This document shows positions 54,689-63,692 of a stretch of 64,000 nt of DNA, one piece after another. The position numbers and the translations under genes were made by a program. The stretch spans positions 111,206 through 175,205 of the forward strand of contig NZ_AEYF01000021.1 in NCBI RefSeq assembly GCF_000292525.1. The letters are read 5' to 3'. How positions within the stretch are numbered: position 1 is the first letter of the stretch; each line of letters begins with the position of its first letter. The notes under the pieces are model-generated. The model worked only from the letters and a program-made list of their open reading frames with translations, was not told the DNA's origin and did no database searches. The DNA is from Rhizobium sp. CCGE 510 (lineage in GTDB: Bacteria; Pseudomonadota; Alphaproteobacteria; Rhizobiales; Rhizobiaceae).

Positions 54689-55567
54689 GTGAGTGAAATC
54701 CGCCTTTACGTGACGACGACCGAAAGCAGGGCCGAAGAGATCCTCGACCTTCTGAGCGCGGTCTTCGGCGAAGAAGACTTTGCCATCGGCACCACCGAGA
54801 TCGATGAGAAGAGAGACATCTGGGAAGCCTCGATCTATATGATGGCCGAGGACGAGGCTGAAGTGCATTCCCGCGTCGAGGACGCATTGAAAGCCTCTTT
54901 CCCCGATGCCCGGTTGGAGCGGGAAGTCATCCCTGACGTCGACTGGGTGGTGAAGTCGCTGGAGGGGCTGAAGCCCGTCAGGGCAGGGCGCTTCCTCGTG
55001 CATGGGTCGCATGACCGCGACAAAATCCGCTCCGGCGACATCGCCATCGAGATCGATGCCGGCCAGGCCTTCGGCACCGGCCATCATGGCACGACGGCTG
55101 GTTGCCTCGAGGTGATCGATGCCGTGGTGCGCTCGCGCCCGGTTCGCAACGCGCTCGATCTCGGCACCGGCAGCGGCGTGCTGGCGATCGCGGTGCGCAA
55201 GCTCAGGAACATACCGGTGCTGGCGACCGACATCGATCCGATCGCGACACGGGTGGCGGCTGAGAATGTGCGCCGTAACGGCATCGCATCGGGCATTGTT
55301 ACCAGGACAGCTCCCGGTTTTCATTCGACGGCGTTTTCCGAGCATGGTCCTTTCGATCTCATCATCGCCAACATTCTCGCCCGGCCACTGATCCGCATGG
55401 CGCCGAAGCTTGCGACACATCTGGCACCCGGTGGATCGGTCATTCTGTCCGGCATTCTGGCCGCGCAGCGATGGAAGGTAATTGCGGCCTATAGCGGTGC
55501 GAGGCTTCGCCATGTCAGGACAATTTGGCGGAATGGCTGGGTGACGATCCACTTCGATCGGCCATGA
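54689..55567 (+). CDS. prmA: Ribosomal protein L11 methyltransferase
   Basis: The 292-residue protein trimethylates L11. It has an N-terminal recognition domain (1-90) and a methyltransferase domain with GQAFGTGHHGTTAGCL, ALDLGTGSGVLAIA (SAM loop), ATDIDPIATRVAAEN, and FDLIIANILARPL (the N-I-L catalytic-region motif). The start is GTG 54689, since no ATG lies before the conserved SEIRLYV. The next gene on this strand is pepP, 736 bases away. Confidence 0.94.
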   Translation: MSEIRLYVTTTESRAEEILDLLSAVFGEEDFAIGTTEIDEKRDIWEASIYMMAEDEAEVHSRVEDALKASFPDARLEREVIPDVDWVVKSLEGLKPVRAGRFLVHGSHDRDKIRSGDIAIEIDAGQAFGTGHHGTTAGCLEVIDAVVRSRPVRNALDLGTGSGVLAIAVRKLRNIPVLATDIDPIATRVAAENVRRNGIASGIVTRTAPGFHSTAFSEHGPFDLIIANILARPLIRMAPKLATHLAPGGSVILSGILAAQRWKVIAAYSGARLRHVRTIWRNGWVTIHFDRP

Positions 55568-55632
55568 TTTTTTGGGGCCGCGAGGCGAGGGCTTGGCCTG
55601 TCGGCTTTAGGCAGGTGTCTCCGCCCCACCTT

Positions 55633-55657
55633 CATTCCTGTGCTTGTCACAGGAATG
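55633..55657. repeat. RIME-end-like hairpin
   Basis: CATTCCTGTG-CTTGT-CACAGGAATG is a perfect 10-bp stem. Its sequence resembles the arm of the mosaic element at 45045 (CATCCCTGTGCTCGTCACA), so it may be a decayed or solo end. Confidence 0.6.
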
Positions 55658-55707
55658 AGGATGGGGCGAGGTTCGCGCTTCGTACAAACGGAACCGCCTT
55701 AAACCAA

Positions 55708-55738
55708 CAAAAAAAGGCGGTGCCTATGGCACCGCCTT
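55708..55738 (-). terminator. Rho-independent terminator on the minus strand
   Basis: An 11-bp perfect stem (AAGGCGGTGCC / GGCACCGCCTT) with loop ATA is followed on the minus strand by a run of Ts. The only minus-strand gene it can serve is the 57-residue gene that ends at 55852. Confidence 0.92.
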
Positions 55739-55851
55739 GGACCGGTCTATCCGGCCATTGCCCGCGAGCTCAAGGGGAGGAGCGCTCGAGCGGGCTCTAC
55801 TGCATTCCAATAGGCCAATCCGGGAGGGAGGAGACGGACGGGCTTTCAGAC

Positions 55852-56025
55852 TTAGAACGCGTAGCTGGGGGCGCCATTGTGGCGCGTGGCGCGCTGACCG
55901 GCGCCAAGCAGCTTGAGGCTGTCGTCGTTCTGTGGCCGGCGGGCGCCGATGACGTGACGCACGGTCTGGCGTTCGCCAGCCTGCAACGGGCTGCTATATG
56001 CGAAGCGCGCGAGAGAGGCGGTCAT
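55852..56025 (-). CDS. Small protein, 57 residues, unknown function
   Basis: On the minus strand ATG 56025, with AAAGGA 9 bases ahead, opens a 57-codon frame: MTASLARFAYSSPLQAGERQ, then TVRHVIGARRPQNDDSLKLL and GAGQRATRHNGAPSYAF. It is basic, soluble-looking and without Cys. A perfect terminator lies 114 bases beyond the stop, so a defined transcript runs from about 56.05 to 55.7 kb. The protein is too short for many gene callers. Role unknown. Confidence 0.65.
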   Translation of the reverse strand: MTASLARFAYSSPLQAGERQTVRHVIGARRPQNDDSLKLLGAGQRATRHNGAPSYAF

Positions 56026-56303
56026 TTCAAAAAATCCTTTGTTTCAGGTTCATCGCGAACCGTTCGATAGGGCCTATATAGCTATTCTGAAATGCGGAGG
56101 CAGAGGGTTTCGCTCATAGGAGCCATGCGGCGAATGCATAAAGCGTGCCAAATTAACTTTTCACGTCACAGTTCCGTCAAAATGTTGGGCGGCACTGCGA
56201 GTTTCGACTCGTTTCGTCGCTTTTTCTCCCTATCCATTGAAATTTCGCTAACATGACCAGCATCCCATTCACCGGATTCGTCTCAACCATTCGGGTTTCC
56301 AGC

Positions 56304-58139
56304 ATGTTCCAGTCCTTCGAAGTCACCTCCACGCCGCAGTTCGGCAGGGATCGGGTATCGGCGTTGCGCGCTACTTTCGATTCGCTCGGCATCGACGCCT
56401 TCCTCGTGCCGCGTGCCGATGAGTTCAACGGTGAATATGTTCCGGCCGGTTCGGAGCGTCTCGCATGGCTGACGGGCTTCACAGGCTCGGCCGGCATTGC
56501 GCTCATCCTGCGCACGCAGGCTATCGTCTTCGTCGACGGGCGTTATGTGACGCAACTTACCGAACAGGTCGACGGATCGGTCTTCTCGGGCGGCGATCTC
56601 GTCAACGAGCCGCCGCATCTCTGGCTGGTCGCAAACGGAACCAAGGGCTTGCGGCTCGGCATCGATCCCTGGCTGCATGCAGGTGCCGAGGTGCGCCGTC
56701 TGGAAAGAGCGCTTTCAGAGATCGGTGGTACGCCGGTCTTCCTGCCGCACAATCCGCTGGACAGGCTTTGGAGCGATCGGCCGGCCGAACCGCTCGGCGT
56801 GGTCAGCATCCAGAATGTCGTGCAGGCCGGCTTGCTGGCGCGCGACAAGATTGCCACGATCGCCGCCGACCTTTCGAAGAGGAATCTTGCGGCGGTGCTG
56901 ATCGCCGATCCGTCCTCGGTCGCCTGGACCTTCAATATCCGCGGCGCCGACGTGCCGCACACGCCGCATCCTTTGGCGCGCGCCATCGTTCATGCCGATG
57001 GGCAGGCCGAACTCTTCCTCGACAAGCGCAAGACCGGCATCGAGCCCGAAGCCTATCTCGCACAGATCTGCACGCAGCTGCCGCCCTCGGCGCTTGAAGA
57101 GAGGCTCACTGTCGTTTCCACGGATGGCGGCCGCGTGATGATCGATCCCGATATCGCCTCCTATGCGCTGGCGGAGATCATCCGCAAGGCAGGCGGCGAA
57201 GTGGTGGAGGGCTCTGATCCCGCCAAGCTGCCGCGCGCGGTGAAGAACGAGGTCGAGATCAACGGCTCGGCCGCCGCGCATCTGCAGGATGGGGCGGCGA
57301 TGGTGGAATTCCTCTATTGGCTGTCGCAGACGAAACCCGGGACGGTGAGCGAGATCGCTGCCGCCGAGCATCTCGAAGCGGCGCGTGCCCGCGTCGGCCA
57401 GAGCATGCAGAACCCGCTGAAGGACATTTCCTTCGACACGATTTCGGGTGCCGGCGAACATGCGGCGATCATGCACTACCGCGTGACGACCGAGACCAAC
57501 CGAATGATCGAGTCCGGCGAACTCTTCCTGATCGATTCCGGCGCGCAATATATCAATGGCACGACCGACATCACCCGTACCGTCGGCATCGGCACTGTCT
57601 CGGACGAGCATCGCCGCTTCTTCACGCTGGTGCTGAAGGGGATGATCCAGATCAGCACGGCGCGTTTCCCAAAGGGCACGCGCGGCTGCGACCTCGATCC
57701 GCTGGCGCGCATCGCGCTGTGGCGGGCAGGCGCCGATTTCGCCCATGGTACAGGCCATGGCGTCGGCTCCTATCTCTCGGTGCATGAGGGGCCGCAGCGC
57801 ATCTCCAGGCTTTCGACGCAGGAACTGCTGCCCGGCATGATCCTATCGAACGAGCCGGGCTATTACCGGCCCGGCAGCTTCGGCATCCGCATCGAGAACC
57901 TGATCTATGTGCGCGGGGCCGAGGAGATCGACGGCGGTGATGCCGCGATGCTCGGCTTCGAGACGCTGACCTTCTGCCCGATCGACCGCAGCCTCGTCGT
58001 TGCCGAGCTTCTGACCCATGATGAGTTACACTGGTTCAACGACTATCATCGCCGCACATGCGAGGCGCTGATGCCGCTCGTCCACGATCACGATGTCAGG
58101 GCTTGGCTCGAGAACGCCACTCTACCGCTGGAATATTGA
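56304..58139 (+). CDS. Xaa-Pro aminopeptidase, M24 family (aminopeptidase P)
   Basis: The 611-residue protein has two creatinase-N-like domains (about 15-150 and 160-310) and an M24 'pita-bread' domain. The dimetal ligands are visible: Asp in LIDSGAQY, Asp in TTDITRTVGIG, His in HGTGHGVGSYLSVHEGP, Glu in LSNEPGYYRPG and Glu in GIRIENL. It removes N-terminal residues ahead of proline. The large three-domain form is like eukaryotic cytosolic APP1. ATG 56304 gives the typical start; 56253 adds 17 residues. Confidence 0.93.
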   Translation: MFQSFEVTSTPQFGRDRVSALRATFDSLGIDAFLVPRADEFNGEYVPAGSERLAWLTGFTGSAGIALILRTQAIVFVDGRYVTQLTEQVDGSVFSGGDLVNEPPHLWLVANGTKGLRLGIDPWLHAGAEVRRLERALSEIGGTPVFLPHNPLDRLWSDRPAEPLGVVSIQNVVQAGLLARDKIATIAADLSKRNLAAVLIADPSSVAWTFNIRGADVPHTPHPLARAIVHADGQAELFLDKRKTGIEPEAYLAQICTQLPPSALEERLTVVSTDGGRVMIDPDIASYALAEIIRKAGGEVVEGSDPAKLPRAVKNEVEINGSAAAHLQDGAAMVEFLYWLSQTKPGTVSEIAAAEHLEAARARVGQSMQNPLKDISFDTISGAGEHAAIMHYRVTTETNRMIESGELFLIDSGAQYINGTTDITRTVGIGTVSDEHRRFFTLVLKGMIQISTARFPKGTRGCDLDPLARIALWRAGADFAHGTGHGVGSYLSVHEGPQRISRLSTQELLPGMILSNEPGYYRPGSFGIRIENLIYVRGAEEIDGGDAAMLGFETLTFCPIDRSLVVAELLTHDELHWFNDYHRRTCEALMPLVHDHDVRAWLENATLPLEY

Positions 58140-58143
58140 GATG

Positions 58144-58159
58144 CCGGCCTTCGGGCCGG
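58144..58159. terminator. UUCG-loop hairpin after the aminopeptidase gene
   Basis: CCGGCC-TTCG-GGCCGG is a 6-bp stem with a stable tetraloop between two convergent genes. It has no T run; it may still act as a 3' end for one or both. Confidence 0.45.
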
Positions 58160-58162
58160 TGC

Positions 58163-58471
58163 TCAGACCCCGATCGTGTGGCGCCAAGCCATCACGACGA
58201 TCCAGGCGGCGACCAGCATCCAGCTATGCGAGACGCGTAGGCCGACGAAGAGGGCGACGACCAGCGCCAGCTTCGAATCCCAGCCTCCGGTGAAGAAGGC
58301 GGGGGCGACCAGCGTCGTCAGCACGGCGGCCGGCACGGCGTTCAGCGCCGCCTCCATGCGCGGCGGGATGTGCTTCATCCTGGTAATGAGGATATAGCCG
58401 CCGATGCGGGTGGCGTAGGTGGCGACTGCGGCCGCCAAGATGACGAGCGCCATGTGAAGGTCGAATTCCAT
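58163..58471 (-). CDS. azlD: AzlD-family branched-chain amino-acid exporter subunit
   Basis: The 102-residue protein has four hydrophobic segments: MALVILAAAVATYATRIGGYI, the PPRMEAALNAVPAAVLTTLVAPAF region, LALVVALFVGLRV and LVAAWIVVMAW. AzlD is the small partner of AzlC. It begins 3 bases after the azlC stop and is co-translated. The pair exports branched-chain amino acids or analogues. Confidence 0.92.
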   Translation of the reverse strand: MEFDLHMALVILAAAVATYATRIGGYILITRMKHIPPRMEAALNAVPAAVLTTLVAPAFFTGGWDSKLALVVALFVGLRVSHSWMLVAAWIVVMAWRHTIGV

Positions 58472-58474
58472 GGC

Positions 58475-59206
58475 TCAGACCTCGTGAATTTCGGATTGAC
58501 GGGCGTCGGCCTCGAGATCACCCGGTTGCGGCGGCAACGGCAATAGGGCGGCAAGCACGATGCCGGCGGCGGCGCCGAGGCTGACATGCCAGGGCGAACC
58601 GACATAGCGATAGGCAAGCACCGAAGCGACCGCGCTGACGAGTGCCACGGGCAGGAAATTGTCGCGTTTGCGGAAGCCGAGGACGATGCCGAGGAAATAG
58701 GCCGGCAGCAGGATATCGAGGCCGATGGCTTTGGGATCGCCGATGAAACCGCCGAGCAGGCCGCCGCCAACGCTGATCAGCACCCAGGGGATGTAGATGA
58801 TGATACCGAAGCCGAGATACCAGGCGAAGGTGACCGGCAGGCCGGCCTCGCCGCGTTTCACCGCTTCGGCAAATTGCGGATCGACGAGCAGGAAGAAGGT
58901 GAAGAATTTCTGGACCGGCGTGAAATCGCCGATATAGCGCGCCATTGCCGCCGAATAGAGCACGTGGCGAAAGTTGACGGCAAGAATCGACAGCACGATC
59001 AGCCACGCATGGACATTGTGTCCGAAAAGTTCGATGCCGACCATCTGGCTGGCGCCGGCATAGACGGTGCCGCTCATAAGGGCGATCTCGGGAAGCGACA
59101 TGCCGTTTTCGACCGCAAGCGCTCCGAACAGGGCGGCAAAGGGCGCCGACGCCAGCGCAACGGCGAAGCCGCCCCGCAAACCTTCAACAAAGTCGGCGCG
59201 AGTCAT
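58475..59206 (-). CDS. azlC: AzlC-family branched-chain amino-acid exporter subunit
   Basis: The 243-residue permease has about six to seven spans. AFAALFGALAVENGMSLPEI-type N-terminal sequence (here PFAALFGALAVENGMS), SGTVYAGASQMVGIEL and FRHVLYSAAMARY are AzlC blocks. The last 25 residues are a hydrophilic tail. No regulator of the Lrp or MarR type lies next to it. Confidence 0.92.
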   Translation of the reverse strand: MTRADFVEGLRGGFAVALASAPFAALFGALAVENGMSLPEIALMSGTVYAGASQMVGIELFGHNVHAWLIVLSILAVNFRHVLYSAAMARYIGDFTPVQKFFTFFLLVDPQFAEAVKRGEAGLPVTFAWYLGFGIIIYIPWVLISVGGGLLGGFIGDPKAIGLDILLPAYFLGIVLGFRKRDNFLPVALVSAVASVLAYRYVGSPWHVSLGAAAGIVLAALLPLPPQPGDLEADARQSEIHEV

Positions 59207-59336
59207 GCGATCTTATCCTGTTGGAATTCAGGTTTCCATAGGGTCTATGGCCTGCGTCGGCAATTGAATTTCATTGATTGACCAATCGATTTCGCTGAAC
59301 CATCAAAGTCCTGATCGCATCCGCAAAGAGGAAATC

Positions 59337-59600
59337 ATGAAGAAGATCGAATTTTCGAAGGAGGCGAAGGCGACGATCGTTTCCAGCATCCGCCGCTATT
59401 TCGAGACGGAGCTCGACCAATCGATCGGCGTGCTGCCGTCAGAGTTTCTGCTCGACTTCTTCGCCGATGAGATCGGCGCCCATTATTACAATCAGGGCCT
59501 GCGCGACGCGCATGCGGCGCTTCTGAGGAAGATGGAAGACCTGGCGGAAGACATCTATCTGCTTGAGCGAGACGAGAAGGGCAAGGACACGGGCCCGTAA
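59337..59600 (+). CDS. DUF2164-family protein
   Basis: The 87-residue cytoplasmic protein has IRRYFETELDQSIGVLPSEFLLDFF and IGAHYYNQGLRDA, the DUF2164 core. Function is unknown for the family. The ATG has AAAGAGGAA 4 bases ahead and removes an atypical upstream extension to 59274. It is divergent from azlC. Confidence 0.9.
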   Translation: MKKIEFSKEAKATIVSSIRRYFETELDQSIGVLPSEFLLDFFADEIGAHYYNQGLRDAHAALLRKMEDLAEDIYLLERDEKGKDTGP

Positions 59601-59788
59601 ACGGGACGCGGCGGCGCGTAGTCAGAACGAAGAGGCGTTCAGCCCTCGCGCCTACGCTCCTGGGTGGGCTATTTCGGCCTCGGAGGGCTGCGTCGCTCGA
59701 ACGTTCAGGTCGATTGCGCCCCTTCGCGGCTCACTCCGGTTGCGTGCCGGGAACCTTTGTTCAAAAGCTTCTGGTCACGGTACGACTA

Positions 59789-60916
59789 TTATTGCATTCC
59801 ATCATTTGATGTCAGGGTCGCCAGTTCTCGAGCTCGGCGAGTTCGTATAGCCATTTTTTTGTCTATGAGGCGAGAGGTCACATATGCGAAACAAATGACA
59901 GCGCTGAGAAGCACGAAGAACGCGACAGGTCCATTCAATCCAATAGCCCCCGCGACAGGCTTGAAAACACCGATCACACCTCGGTGTAGGATGTAGACAG
60001 GATAGGAGATATACCCGATCCACGTCGCCAACGTCTGTACTTTTGCAGGCATCTCCAAAAACAGGCCAAGCATCACGATGAGCGGCGCGAGGGCCATCGC
60101 GAACATCAAATCGTAATAAGGCCGAAGCGCGAATGGAACCGGCGCTGCAATGCAAATCATCAGAAGAAGACACGGCACGATCGCGGTCCAACCCTTCCGC
60201 CAGGCGGGCATGCCACCGAATAGACGGCTGATCAGGACGCCTGCAGTAAATGAAAACATTACCCTTGGGAGCCCGCCTACCGCTGAAGGCCACTCCCAGC
60301 CGATATTCAACATGCCGTACTTAAGACCGACAAAAATCAAAAATGCAGCCGAGGCCAACGCAACCTGGCAAAGGGCACGGATAGAGAGCCGAAAAAGCCA
60401 AAGTGCGAAGAGGATATTCACCAACAATTCCCAGAACATTGACCAGGCTGGGCCATTGATTGGAAACATCCCCTGCATCGAATTCGCTTGAAGGAAATAC
60501 ATTGGGCTGGGCAACAAAAACCCGTTAGCAATTGTCGAGACCAACAGGTCAGGGACGCTCTGATTTCTCAGGCCCCAGCTTGTTAACAGAATGATCTGTA
60601 CGAGGCCGACCAAAATTCCGATCAAATAGAGCGGATAAAGACGCTTGATTCGAGCCGTCATAAACGACTGGAATGGCAGACCGCGCGAAAGCCGCTTTGC
60701 ATAAATCTCCGCGATAATAAATCCGCTGAGAACGAAGAAAAAATCGACTGCGAGATAAGCTGATGGGGCATATTTCTCTTGGAAATGTGTAGCGACAACA
60801 CAAATGGCGGCAAAGCCGCGCATTGCATCGAGAGAATAGTAGCGGCTGCGGTCAGTGACCGAAACGCCTACGTTATCAATCGCCAGTGGCGAATAACCGC
60901 GGTCTAGACCAGTCAT
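59789..60916 (-). CDS. Acyltransferase family 3 membrane protein (OafA/NodX type)
   Basis: The 375-residue polytopic protein has about ten spans. YYSLDAMRGFAAICVVATHF at residue 27 holds the conserved R-G and His, FFFVLSGFIIAEIYAKR the second conserved block, and RIKRLYPLYLIGI the third. Such proteins O-acetylate or O-succinylate surface polysaccharides and Nod factors. It lies 144 bases beyond the flippase gene on the same strand and is AT-richer than the backbone, so it belongs to the polysaccharide block. Substrate unknown. Confidence 0.9.
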   Translation of the reverse strand: MTGLDRGYSPLAIDNVGVSVTDRSRYYSLDAMRGFAAICVVATHFQEKYAPSAYLAVDFFFVLSGFIIAEIYAKRLSRGLPFQSFMTARIKRLYPLYLIGILVGLVQIILLTSWGLRNQSVPDLLVSTIANGFLLPSPMYFLQANSMQGMFPINGPAWSMFWELLVNILFALWLFRLSIRALCQVALASAAFLIFVGLKYGMLNIGWEWPSAVGGLPRVMFSFTAGVLISRLFGGMPAWRKGWTAIVPCLLLMICIAAPVPFALRPYYDLMFAMALAPLIVMLGLFLEMPAKVQTLATWIGYISYPVYILHRGVIGVFKPVAGAIGLNGPVAFFVLLSAVICFAYVTSRLIDKKMAIRTRRARELATLTSNDGMQ

Positions 60917-61060
60917 CTTATCGATCCTATTGCGCTTTATGTCTGAGGGGACTTTCAGACGCGGTAGATTAGAACGTCATTCAAGCGACATTGGGAGTGA
61001 CCGATTTGAGCAACAGTCGGTTCAATCCGCAACATAGGTCGCTGCGGAGAAACCCGGATA

Positions 61061-62587
61061 TCACGATTGATGCGCTACAGGATTGACGATCGCACCCCGA
61101 TTGGTTTTACGCTGCCGGGCCTGCTTTATACTGCCGATCAAAACATTTAAACGGGCGCTGCAGAGAACAAATATCAGGCAGCAGTACGCAAGGCCGCCCG
61201 CAAGAATTTCCACGGCCAAACGTGGATAAGGGGACCAATGAATTAGCAATTCATGGAGGAGCAACACGACAGCAACCATTCCCGCACAAGCCACGCTGGG
61301 CCGAAGGAATTGCATCAGATACGCGCCGACACTCAGCTCTATATGCCGCGAAACCTTCCAGCTGGTGATCGGCCAAAACAACAGAACTTCGACCATTATC
61401 GCGAAAACAATTACCGTCACCCCATAAGGATAAAGAATTGCGATGGTCACGAGCGTGAGGAGATTTCGTGCCAGCTGGTAGTAAAACCACCAATCCATCT
61501 CCCCTTGGCTTTTTATCAGGGATGCCTGAACGTAGCCGATCCCAGCCATCAACCCTATGACGCAGTAGAACCGAACCGGCCAAACGGCGTCAATCCAATG
61601 CGCACCGAAAATTGTCGTGATCGCATCACCGGCAACTGCGGCAAGGCCGATGAATACGGGATACGAAACCAGAGCGCAGCCAAACGTTGCCATTAGAAAT
61701 GCTTCTCGAACTTTCTTCGGATCGGACCGTAATGAAGAAAGCAAGACGTGCGTGACAGATGTTAAGCCACCAGCAATGATGTTGTTGATCATATCAAACA
61801 AGCGCTTCGAAAAATTATAGATACCGAGCGCTGACGGGCTCAAGAGCACGCCGATGATCAAGTTGTCCAAGCTCATCGTCTGCAAAAATCGAGTGCCGGA
61901 TGCGAAAAATCCATAGTGAAGCAGGTCGTTCAGGCTTGTTCTCTTCAAGTGAAGCCCAGGCAACCAACCCGCACCCCAGAATGCAGCGCCGCATGATGCC
62001 GCTGTGGCCGCGATCTGGGCAATCGCAAGCGCCCACAAGCCGAAACCCGCGAGAACCAAAACAAGGCAAATGCAAGCAGACGTAATCGTCGCGATCACTG
62101 TGCGGACGGCTACCAAATGGAATGACATCTTCCTATTCACAATCGCATTCGGAACGACGGCCGTGAAATCGAAGAAAACCTTCAATCCCATGATGTAAAT
62201 CAGGGATGTGACTTCCGCATGTCCCACGTATGCCGCGATCGGCGAAGCGGCTACGCATAGAACTCCGTAGATCAAAAATGAAAAGGCAAGCGAAAGCAGG
62301 AATATAGTGTCGAGGTGGCTACGCCTTATTTCGGCTCGCTGGATGATTGCTTCGCCAAATGCAGTCGGTCCAAAACTGCCTGCAAACGAGACTATACTGA
62401 ATGCGAGCGCGACAAGACCGAAATCCTGAGGCTGGAGAACTCGAGATGTCACCACAAAAACTGCGAAGGTAAGGACGGTCGGTATAAGTGTGCTCAGCGC
62501 CGACCAGAAGGCGCCCGTCACCGCTGCAGCGGACCGATTCTCACTGACGTGGCTGAATAGAATATCGTCGTCTCGTATAACCGACAA
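61061..62587 (-). CDS. Polysaccharide flippase, Wzx/MOP superfamily
   Basis: The 508-residue protein has about fourteen hydrophobic segments. SRVLQPQDFGLVALAFSIVSF near residue 50 and FNFSKRL-like NFSKRLFDMINNI in the middle are typical of WzxC/ExoT-like flippases, which move lipid-linked repeat units across the inner membrane. Start is TTG 62587, with AGGAG 6 bases ahead. Only 19 bases separate it from the pyruvyl transferase, so the two form an operon. Confidence 0.9.
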   Translation of the reverse strand: MSVIRDDDILFSHVSENRSAAAVTGAFWSALSTLIPTVLTFAVFVVTSRVLQPQDFGLVALAFSIVSFAGSFGPTAFGEAIIQRAEIRRSHLDTIFLLSLAFSFLIYGVLCVAASPIAAYVGHAEVTSLIYIMGLKVFFDFTAVVPNAIVNRKMSFHLVAVRTVIATITSACICLVLVLAGFGLWALAIAQIAATAASCGAAFWGAGWLPGLHLKRTSLNDLLHYGFFASGTRFLQTMSLDNLIIGVLLSPSALGIYNFSKRLFDMINNIIAGGLTSVTHVLLSSLRSDPKKVREAFLMATFGCALVSYPVFIGLAAVAGDAITTIFGAHWIDAVWPVRFYCVIGLMAGIGYVQASLIKSQGEMDWWFYYQLARNLLTLVTIAILYPYGVTVIVFAIMVEVLLFWPITSWKVSRHIELSVGAYLMQFLRPSVACAGMVAVVLLLHELLIHWSPYPRLAVEILAGGLAYCCLIFVLCSARLNVLIGSIKQARQRKTNRGAIVNPVAHQS

Positions 62588-62606
62588 ACTGAACTCCTGC
62601 TGGGAA

Positions 62607-63692
62607 TCACACTATAGATGGGTGGGCTACTAGATCTGGGGTGGAAAGACCTGGACTTGGGGCTGTAACTTTACTTGAATTGTACCAAGTGCCGTTCATC
62701 TCATACGGGAGGCGAGACATTGCCACTAAAAGCTCACCGGCATCTGTCGCTTTCTCCACCAGTGGGCTGTCGCCGGTCCAATTGTCGATAAAGTCGTGGA
62801 GCCTACTTCCGTTTCTCGCGACCGCGGCATGTGGCTTATTCAACAAAAGACAAAGGATATGACCATGTAAACGGTTGGTAATTATCCGTTGCGCGCCGGA
62901 CAGGATCTTCACGCCATAGTCGACATATCGAGCAGCGACGTCCTCGTGATGTTGGGCCACCATCGCCGAGCGGCTGAAACCGCGCCGCCCGGCTGCCTTA
63001 ACGACACTCGACTTGCGCATGCGCGACAAACTGTTCGGGCCGTTAATCCAATTGGTAAGAGGTCCGTCGACAACCGCTCGCGCTGGAGCGATATCAACGT
63101 CGTCCTCTCCAAAAGGCTGCATGACGTATAAAACCCTGAGAGGATCAGCCTCGAACGGTTTGAGCATTTGCATGCCGAATGCCGTGTCCGGGCCAGCCTC
63201 AACATCACAATCGAAGTTGGCTTTTGCTAGCGCGAAACTCCGAGCATCGCGCGTCATGCAATGAAAATTGCGATGCCGCCCAATCGTACGTTTCGCGTAC
63301 TCCCTAAGCGACTCGTTAGCGAATTGAATTGTTTGCGGCATCTGGATAATCGTTCGATCCGGATACTTCCACATCAAGCGGTGGCGAACATCATCCCTGC
63401 CTGTCCGTGCATCTCCAAAAGTATCCCAGCCGCAAATGAATATTGGAGCATCGCCAGGCGTTGACTTTATTTCATCGATACTTTTGGTGGTGCCGCCAGT
63501 GAGCACTGGAAGACGTCCTGTTACTTCTCGTAGTACCTTAGCCAATCCGAGCCAACTTGCATGATCGCCTGGATCCTTACTGCAAGGAAAGTCCATTATA
63601 ATGTAAGGTTGTCCTCTCTTAACGAATTTCCTTACCGTTTCAATCAACTTTTCTTGTTGTCGCCGTATTATAACTTCGCCGAGATGATGCAT
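62607..63692 (-). CDS. Polysaccharide pyruvyl transferase family protein
   Basis: The 361-residue protein has the family pattern: an N-terminal acidic-glycine block (FPCSKDPGDHASWLGLAKVL, a variant of the usual GNxGDxxI), ICGWDTFGD, QMPQTIQF and the C-terminal KILSGAQRIITNRLHGHILCLLL. Such enzymes add ketal pyruvate to exopolysaccharide sugars; ExoV is the rhizobial example. No strong ribosome site is seen at ATG 63692, and an in-frame stop closes the frame a few codons upstream. Confidence 0.85.
   Translation of the reverse strand: MHHLGEVIIRRQQEKLIETVRKFVKRGQPYIIMDFPCSKDPGDHASWLGLAKVLREVTGRLPVLTGGTTKSIDEIKSTPGDAPIFICGWDTFGDARTGRDDVRHRLMWKYPDRTIIQMPQTIQFANESLREYAKRTIGRHRNFHCMTRDARSFALAKANFDCDVEAGPDTAFGMQMLKPFEADPLRVLYVMQPFGEDDVDIAPARAVVDGPLTNWINGPNSLSRMRKSSVVKAAGRRGFSRSAMVAQHHEDVAARYVDYGVKILSGAQRIITNRLHGHILCLLLNKPHAAVARNGSRLHDFIDNWTGDSPLVEKATDAGELLVAMSRLPYEMNGTWYNSSKVTAPSPGLSTPDLVAHPSIV

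Larger units (their letters stand above)
55568..55851. other. Intergenic region downstream of prmA and the 57-residue gene
   Basis: It holds a RIME-like hairpin (55633-55657) and a strong minus-strand terminator (55708-55738). The long plus-strand frame 55525-56070 that crosses it is antisense to the small gene and has no support. Confidence 0.6.

Noticed and set aside
55525..56070. 181-codon plus-strand frame
   Set aside because: It begins within prmA, crosses a minus-strand terminator and is antisense to the better-supported 57-residue gene.
59640..59720. tRNA-like GGTTCGA-type stretch
   Set aside because: No cloverleaf could be folded; acceptor and anticodon arms are absent.
59563..59850. 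95-codon plus-strand frame after the DUF2164 gene
   Set aside because: No ribosome site, no family, and it overlaps the ends of two real genes.
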